This document shows positions 57,301-64,000 of a stretch of 64,000 bases of DNA, piece by piece. The translations under genes were made by a program, and so were the position numbers. Below the pieces are notes generated by a model. The model was not told the origin of the DNA. It made no database searches and was given only the letters and a program-made list of their open reading frames with translations. The DNA is taken from the NCBI GenBank assembly GCA_964017155.1, contig OZ024857.1, positions 34,121,042-34,185,041 of the forward strand. Direction: 5' to 3'. Origin of the DNA: Oasisia sp. SBJ-2009. Taxonomy: Eukaryota > Annelida > Polychaeta > Sabellida > Siboglinidae. The first letter of the stretch is position 1. The number at the start of each line of letters is the position of its first letter.

Positions 57301-60300
57301 CCCCACTTCACCCAACCTTCGCACTTCATCCAACCTCCGCACTCCACCCAACCTCCGCACTCCACCCAACTTCCGCACTCCACCCAACTTCCGCACTCCA
57401 CCCAACCTCCGCACTCCACACAACTTCCCCACTTCATACAACCTCCCCACTCAACCCAACCTCCCCACTTCACCCAACATCCCCACTTCACCCAACCTCC
57501 CCACATCACCCAACCTCCCCACTCCACCCAACCTCCCCAAATCACCCAACCTCCCCACTCCACTCAATCTCCCCACTCCACCCAACCTCCTCACTCCACC
57601 CAACCTCCCCACTTCACCCAACCTCCCCAGAGCACCCAACCTCCCCACTCCACCGAACCTCCCCACTCCACCCAACCTCCCCTCTCCACCCAACCTCCCC
57701 ACTTAACCCAACCTCCCCACTCCACGCAACCTCCCCACCCCGCCCAAACTCCCCTCTCCACCCAACCTCCCCACTTCACCCAACCTCCCCACTTCACCCA
57801 ACCTCCGCACTCCACACAACTTCCGCACTCCGCCCAACCTCCCCACTCCACCCAACTTCCCCACTTCACCCAACCTCCCCACTCCACCCAACCTCCCCAC
57901 TTCACCCAACCTCCCCACATCACCGAAACTCCCCACTCTCCCCACTTCACCCAACCTCCCCACTCCACCCAACCTCCCCACTTCACCCAACATCCCCACT
58001 TCACCCAACCTCCCCACATCACCCAACCTCCCCACCCCGCCCAAACTCCCCTCTCCACCCAACCTCCCCACTTCACCCAACCTCCCCACATCACCGAAAC
58101 TCCCCACTCTCCCCACTTCACCCAACCTCCCCACTCCTCCCAACCTCCCCTCTCCACCCAACCTCCCCACTTAACCCAACTTCCCCACTCCACGCAACCT
58201 CCCCGCCCCGCCCAAACTCCCCTCTCCACCCAACCTCCCCACTTCACCCAACCTCCCCACTTCACCCAACCTCCGCACTCCACACAACTTCCCCACTTCA
58301 CACAACCTCCCCACTCAACCCAACCTCCCCACTTCACCCAACCTCCCCATTTCACCCAACCTCCCCACATCACCCAACCTCCCCACTACACCCAACCTCC
58401 CCAAATCACCCAACGTCCCCACTCCACTCAAATTCCCCATTCCACCCATCCTCCTCACTCCACCCAACCTCCCCACTCCACCCAACCTCCCCACTCCACC
58501 CAACCTCCCAACTCCACCCAACCTCCCCACTTCACCAAACTTCCGCATTCCAACCAACCTCCGCACGCCACCCAACCTCCGCACTCGAACCAACTTCCGC
58601 ACTCCACCCAATCTCCGCACTCCACCCAACTTCCGCACTCCACCCAACTTCCGCACTCCACCCAACTTCCGCACTCCAATCCAACCTCCGCACTCCACCC
58701 AACCTCCGTCCTCCACCCAACCTCCGCCCTCCACCAAACCTCCCCACTCCACCCAACTTCCCCACTTCACCCAACCTCCCCACTCCACCCAACCTCCTCA
58801 CTCCACCCAACCTCCCCACTCCACCCAACATCCCCAGAGCACCCAACCTCCCCACTCCACGCAACCTCCCCACTTCACCCAACCTCCCCACTTCACCCAA
58901 CCTCCCCACTCCACCCAACCTCCCCACTCCACCCAACCTCCCCACCCCGCCCAAACTCCCCTCTCCACCCAACCTCCCCACTACACCCAACCTCCCCACT
59001 TCACCCAACCTCCTCACTCCACCCAATCTCCCCACTTCACCCAACCTCCCCACTTCACCCAACCTCCGCACTCCACCCAACTTACGCACTCCACCCAACC
59101 TCCCCGCTTCACCCAACCTCCCCACTCCACCCAACTTCGCCACTTCACCCAAACTCCCCACTCCACCCAACCTCCTCACTCCACCCAACCTCCCCACTTC
59201 ACACAACACCCCAGAGCACCCAACCTCCCCACTCCACGCAACCTTCCCACTCCACCCAACCTCCCCACTCCACCCAACCTCCGCCCTCCACCCAACCTCC
59301 CCACTCCACCCAACCTCCCCACTCCACTCAAATTCCCCATTCCACCCATCCTCCTCACTCCACCCAACCTCCCCACTCCACCCAACCTCCCCACTCCACC
59401 CAACCTCCCCACATCACCCAACCTCCCTACTTCGCCCAACCTCCCCACTCCACCCAACCTCCGCACTCCACCCAAAGTTCGCACTCAACCCAACCTCCAC
59501 ACTTCACCCAACCTCCCAACTCCACCCAACCTCCCCACTTCACCAAACCTCCGCATTCCAACCAACCTCCGCACGCCACCCAACCTCCGCACTCGAACCA
59601 ACTTCCGCACTCCACCCAACCTCCGCACTCCACCCAACTTCCGCACTCCACCCAACTTCCGCACTCCACCCAACTTCCGCACTCCATCCAACCTCCGCAA
59701 TCCACCCAACCTCCGCACTCCACACAACTTCCGCACTCCACCCAACCTCCCCACTCCACCCAACCTCCCCACTTCCCCAAACCTCCGCATTCTAACCAAC
59801 CTCCGCACGCCACTCAACCTCCGCACTCGAACCAACTTCCGCACTCCACCCAACCTCCGCACTCCACCCAACTTCCGCACTCCACCCAACTTCCGCACTC
59901 CACCCAACTTCCGCACTCCATCCAACCTCCGCACTCCACCCATCCTCCGCACTCCACACAACTTCCGCACTCCACCCAACCTCCCCACTCCACCCAACCT
60001 CCCCACTTCACCGAACCTCCCCTCACCACCCAACCTCCGCACTCCACGCAACCTCCCCACTTCATACAACCTCCCCACTCAACCCAACCTCCCCACTTCA
60101 CCCAACACCCCCACTTCACCCAACCTCCCCACATCACCCAACCTCCCCACACCACCCAACCTCCCCAAATCACCCAACCTCCCCACTCCACTCAATCTCC
60201 CCACTCCACCCAACCTCCTCACTCCACCCAACCTCCCCACTTCACCCAACCTCCCCAGAGCACCCAACCTCCCCACTCCACCGAACCTCCCCACTCCACC

Positions 60301-60372
60301 CAACCTCCTCACTCCACCCAACCTCCCCACTTCAGCCAACCTCCCCAGAGCACCCAACCTCCCCACTCCACC
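54376..60372. repeat. 6,056-bp rearranged partial HOR, unit B, internally expanded
   Basis: 54369-55730 matches unit A at +6,056, then at +6,092 after the two monomers that unit A lacks. Around 56.5 kb it jumps back to an earlier phase and repeats about 1.97 kb. From 58315 it then matches unit A at +7,973, up to about 60372. It never reaches the phase of the 53085/54340 junctions, so it is truncated at its right side relative to unit A. Confidence 0.85.
54841..58373. repeat. ~1,971-bp tandem duplication inside unit B
   Basis: Landmarks at 54841, 55125, 55480 and 55732 recur at 56812, 57096, 57451 and 57703, all +1,971. The second member lacks 90 bp (five monomers) near 57890, so the offset falls to 1,881 by 58373. 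The duplication is absent from unit A and from the three 14-15-kb copies, so it is local to this flank. One base distinguishing the two members lies in the CTCCCGTCTCC monomer (55235 region against CTCCCCTCTCC in the second). Confidence 0.85.
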
Positions 60373-63300
60373 GAACCTCCCCACTCCACCCAACCTCCCC
60401 TCTCCACCCAACCTCCCCACTTAACCCAACCTCCCCACTCCACACAACTTCCGCACTCCACCCAACCTCCCCACTCCACCCAACTTCCCCACTTCACCCA
60501 ACCTCCCCACTCCACCCAACCTCTTCACTCCACCCAACCTCCCCACTTCACCCAACATCCCCAGAGTATCCAACCTCCCCACACCACGCAACCTCCCCAC
60601 TCCACCCAACCTCCCCACTTCACCCAACCTCCCCACATCACCGAAACTCCCCACTCTCCCCACTTCACCCAACCTTCCCACTCCACCCAACCCCCCCACT
60701 TCACCCAACCTTCGCACTTCATCCAACCTCCGCACTCAACCCAACCTCCCCACTTCACCCAACATCCCCACTTCACCCAACCTCCCCACATCACCCAACC
60801 TCCCCACTCCACCCAACCTCCCCAAATCACCCAACCTCCCCACTCCACTCAATCTCCCCACTCCACCCAACCTCCTCACTCCACCCAACCTCCCCACTTC
60901 ACCCAACCTCTCCAGAGCACCCAACCTCCCCACTCCACCGAACCTCCCCACTCCTCCCAACCTCCCCTCTCCACCCAACCTCCCCACTTAACCCAACTTC
61001 CCCACTCCACGCAACCTCCCCACCCCGCCCAAACTCCCCTCTCCACCCAACCTCCCCACTTCACCCAACCTCCCCACTTCACCCAACCTCCGCACTCCAC
61101 ACAACTTCCCCACTTCACACAACCTCCCCACTCAACCCAACCTCCCCACTTCACCCAACCTCCCCATTTCACCCAACCTCCCCACATCACCCAACCTCCC
61201 CACTACACCCAACCTCCCCAAATCACCCAACGTCCCCACTCCACTCAAATTCCCCATTCCACCCAACCTCCCCACTTCACCCAACCTCCCAACTCCACCC
61301 AACCTCCCCACTTCACCAAACCTCCGCATTCCAACCAACCTCCGCACGCCACCCAACCTCCGCACTCGAACCAACTTCCGCACTCCACCCAACCTCCGCA
61401 CTCCACCCAACTTCCGCACTCCACCCAACTTCCGCACTCCACCCAACTTCCGCACGCCAATCCAACCTCCGCACTCCACCCAACCTCCGCACTCTACACA
61501 ACTTCCGCACTCCACCCAACCTCCCCACTCCACCCAACCTCCCCACTTTACCCAACCTCCCCACTCCACCCAACCTCCTCACTCCACCCAACCTCCCTAC
61601 CCCACGCAACCTACCCACTCCACCTAACCTCCGTCCTCCACCCAACCTCCGCCCTCCACCAAACCTCCCCACTCCACCCAACTTCCCCATTTCACCCAAC
61701 CTCCCCACTCCACCCAACCTCCTCACTCCACCCAACCTCCCCACTCCACCCAACATCCCCAGAGCACCCAACCTCCCCACTCCACGCAACCTCCCCACTT
61801 CACCCAACCTCCCCACTTCACCCAACCTCCCCATTCCACCCAACCTCCCCACTCCACCCAACCTCCCCACCCCGCCCAAACTCCTCTCTGCACCCAACTT
61901 CCTCACTCCACCCAATCTCCGCACTTCACCCAACCTCCGCACTCCACCCAACTTACGCACTCCACCCAACCTCCCCGCTTCACCCAACCTCCCCACTCCA
62001 CCCAACTTCGCCACTTCACCCAAACTCCCCACTCCACCCAACCTCCTCACTCCAACCAACCTCCCCACTTCACCCAACACCCCAGAGCACCCAACCTCCC
62101 CAGAGCATCCAACCTCCCCACACCACGCAACCTCCCCACTCCACCCAACCTCCCCACCCCGCCCAAACTCCCCTCTCCACCCAACCTCCCCACTTCACCC
62201 AACCTCCCCATACCACCGAAACTCCCCACTCTCCCCACTTCACCCAACCTCCCCACTCCACCCAACCTCCCCACTTCACCCAACCTTCGCACTTCATCCA
62301 ACCTCCGCACTCCACCCAACCTCCGCACTCCACCCAACTTCCGCACTCCACCCAACTTCCGCACTCCACCCAACCTCCGCACTCCACACAACTTCCCCAC
62401 TTCATACAACCTCCCCACTCAACCCAACCTCCCCACTTCACCCAACATCCCCACTTCACCCAACCTCCCCACATCACCCAACCTCCCCACTCCACCCAAC
62501 CTCCCCAAATCACCCAACCTCCCCACTCCACTCAATCTCCCCACTCCACCCAACCTCCTCACTCCACCCAACCTCCCCACTTCACCCAACCTCTCCAGAG
62601 CACCCAACCTCCCCACTCCACCGAACCTCCCCACTCCTCCCAACCTCCCCTCTCCACCCAACCTCCCCACTTAACCCAACTTCCCCACTCCACGCAACCT
62701 CCCCACCCCGCCCAAACTCCCCTCTCCACCCAACCTACCCACTTCACCCAACCTCCCCACTTCACCCAACCTCCGCACTCCACACAACTTCCGGCTTCAC
62801 ACAACCTCCCCACTCAACCCAACCTCCCCACTTCACCCAACCTCCCCATTTCACCCAACCTCCCCACATCACCCAACCTCCCCACTACACCCAACCTCCC
62901 CAAATCACCCAACGTCCCCACTCCACTCAAATTCCCCATTCCACCCATCCTCCTCACTCCACCCAACCTCCCCACTCCACCCAACCTCCCCACTCCACCC
63001 AACCTCCCAACTCCACCCAACCTCCCCACTTCACCAAACCTCCGCATTCCAACCAACCTCCGCACGCCACCCAACCTCCGCACGCGAACCAACTTCCGCA
63101 CTCCACCCAACCTCCGCACTCCACCCAACTTCCGCACTCCACCCAACTTCCGCACTCCACCCAACCTCCGCACTCCACCCAACTTCCGCACTCCACCCAA
63201 CTTCCGCACTCCACCCAACTTCCGCACGCCAATCCAACCTCCGCACTCCACCCAACCTCCGCACTCTACACAACTTCCGCACTCCACCCAACCTCCCCAC

Positions 63301-64000
63301 TCCACCCAACCTCCCCACTTCACCGAACCTCCCCACACCACCCAACCTCCCTACCCCACGCAACCTCCCCACTCCACCTAACCTCCGTCCTCCACCCAAC
63401 CTCCGCCCTCCACCAAACCTGCCCACTCCACCCAACTTCCCCATTTCACCCAACCTCCCCACTCCACCCAACCTCCTCACTCCACCCAACCTCCCCACTC
63501 CACCCAACATCCCCAGAGCACCCAACCTCCCCACTCCACGCAACCTCCCCACTTCACCCAACCTCCCCACTTCACCCAACCTCCCCATTCCACCCAACCT
63601 CCCCACTCCACCCAACCTCCCCACCCCGCCCAAACTCCCCTCTGCACCCAACCTCCTCACTTCATCCAACCTCCCCACTTCACCCAACCTCCGCACTCCA
63701 CCCAACTTACGCACTCCACCCAACCTCCCCGCTTCACCCAACCTCCCCACTCCACCCAACTTCGCCACTTCACCCAAACTCCCCACTCCGCCCAACCTCC
63801 TCACTCCACCCAACCTCCCCACTTCACCCAACACCCCAGAGCACCCAACCTCCCCAGAGCATCCAACCTCCCCACACCACGCAACCTCCCCACTCCACCC
63901 AACCTCCCCACCCCGCCCAAACTCCCCTCTCCACCCAACCTCCCCACTTCACCCAACCTCCCCATATCACCGAACCTCCCCACTCCACCCAACCTCCCCT
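60373..64000. repeat. Right segment with ~1.7-kb tandem duplication
   Basis: Alignment with unit A ends near 60372. From 60736 to 62418 the sequence recurs from 62419 onward, first at +1,683 and later at +1,718 to +1,754 as monomers are gained. Private variants mark this segment: CCTCTCCAGAGCAC near 60909 and 62592, CTCCATACCACC near 62208, CTCTACACAAC near 61492 and 63263, and CTTCCGGCTTCAC near 62789. It has no AACCAATCT junction. No gene or other element is visible, and the array runs off the window end. Confidence 0.82.

Larger units (their letters stand above)
1..64000. repeat. 18-bp satellite/minisatellite array filling the whole window
   Basis: Every line of the window resolves into head-to-tail 18-bp units related to CCCAACCTCCCCACTCCA on the + strand. 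Most variation sits in the last six bases (ACTCCA, ACTTCA, ACATCA, AAATCA, AGAGCA, ACCCCG, CTCTCA-like) and in C-to-G changes creating CTCCGCAC. The consensus contains no G, so strand asymmetry is extreme throughout. No non-repeat island, mobile element, tRNA, rRNA or gene was seen anywhere. The array begins and ends mid-monomer, so both true edges lie outside. Known: such arrays grow by slippage and unequal exchange and usually lie in heterochromatin or subtelomeres. Which compartment this is cannot be read from the sequence. Confidence 0.98.

Noticed and set aside
63031..63834. Longest minus-strand open frame (267 codons, GRLGGV-type hexapeptides)
   Set aside because: It is pure satellite with no domain, signal or codon structure beyond the 18-bp repeat. 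The same frame restarts and breaks at register lesions, and the HOR lengths do not keep frame.
1..64000. Long + strand open frames (proline-rich PNLPTP, PTSPLH or QPPHST hexapeptides)
   Set aside because: The + strand is open for long runs only because it has almost no G and few TAA. I found no ATG on this strand, so there is no start.
1..64000. Telomere repeat (CCCTAA-like)
   Set aside because: CTTAACCC and TCTAACC occur only as scattered variants within 18-bp units. There is no run of CCCTAA, CCCTAAA or a related telomere motif.
1..64000. CRISPR array
   Set aside because: The repeats are contiguous 18-mers with no unique spacers and no cas genes.
1..64000. CENP-B box or alpha-satellite-like centromere
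   Set aside because: No TTCG....CGGGA-type box and no ~171-bp period. The monomer is 18 bp. A centromeric role cannot be excluded but is not supported by a motif.
1..64000. Collagen-like or glycine-rich structural protein gene
   Set aside because: Gly occurs in hexapeptides by monomer translation, not as Gly-X-Y. No introns, signal peptide or non-repeat ends are present.
1..64000. Transposon, retroelement or tRNA/rRNA insertions
   Set aside because: Reading through the window I found no stretch that departs from the 18-bp pattern for more than one unit.
1..64000. Inverted repeats or palindromic arms
   Set aside because: The orientation is constant; no G-rich block appears on the + strand.

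Overview
The whole 64 kb window is one uninterrupted tandem array of an 18-bp minisatellite/satellite monomer, consensus CCCAACCTCCCCACTCCA on the + strand. That is roughly 3,550 monomers. The array enters and leaves the window mid-monomer, so it is longer than 64 kb. I see no protein gene, RNA gene, transposon, CRISPR array or single-copy island. The consensus has 12 C, 4 A, 2 T and no G, so strand asymmetry is extreme and the minus strand is continuously G-rich. Long repeat-only sequence with multi-kilobase higher-order structure points to constitutive heterochromatin or a subtelomeric/pericentromeric block in a eukaryote assembled from long reads. The species cannot be named from this sequence.

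Layout. (1) About 1-3734: a left segment of the same monomers in a different order, containing a 2,359-bp-offset duplication (1-565 against 2360-2924). (2) About 3735-48319: three head-to-tail copies of a very long higher-order repeat (HOR): copy 1, 13,969 bp (3735-17703); copy 2, 15,308 bp (17704-33011); copy 3, 15,308 bp (33012-48319). The size difference is exactly one 1,339-bp internal tandem duplication, present in copies 2 and 3 and absent from copy 1. (3) About 48320-60372: two copies of a 6,056-bp rearranged partial HOR; the second carries its own ~1,971-bp tandem duplication. (4) About 60373-64000: a more rearranged segment with ~1.7-kb tandem duplications.

The organisation is at least three-tiered: 18-bp monomer variants; ~1.25-1.97-kb blocks delimited by out-of-register junctions (AACCAATCT); and 14-15-kb HORs. 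Nearly all units are exactly 18 bp. A few recurrent lesions (+4, +9, +1, -2, -1 bp) account exactly, modulo 18, for the lengths of the HOR and its sub-blocks.

The many minus-strand open frames (hexapeptides such as GRLGGV or WVEWGG) follow from 18 being divisible by 3 and from C-rich DNA lacking stops. The HOR lengths are not multiples of 3 and the peptides restart in different frames, so I annotate no CDS.
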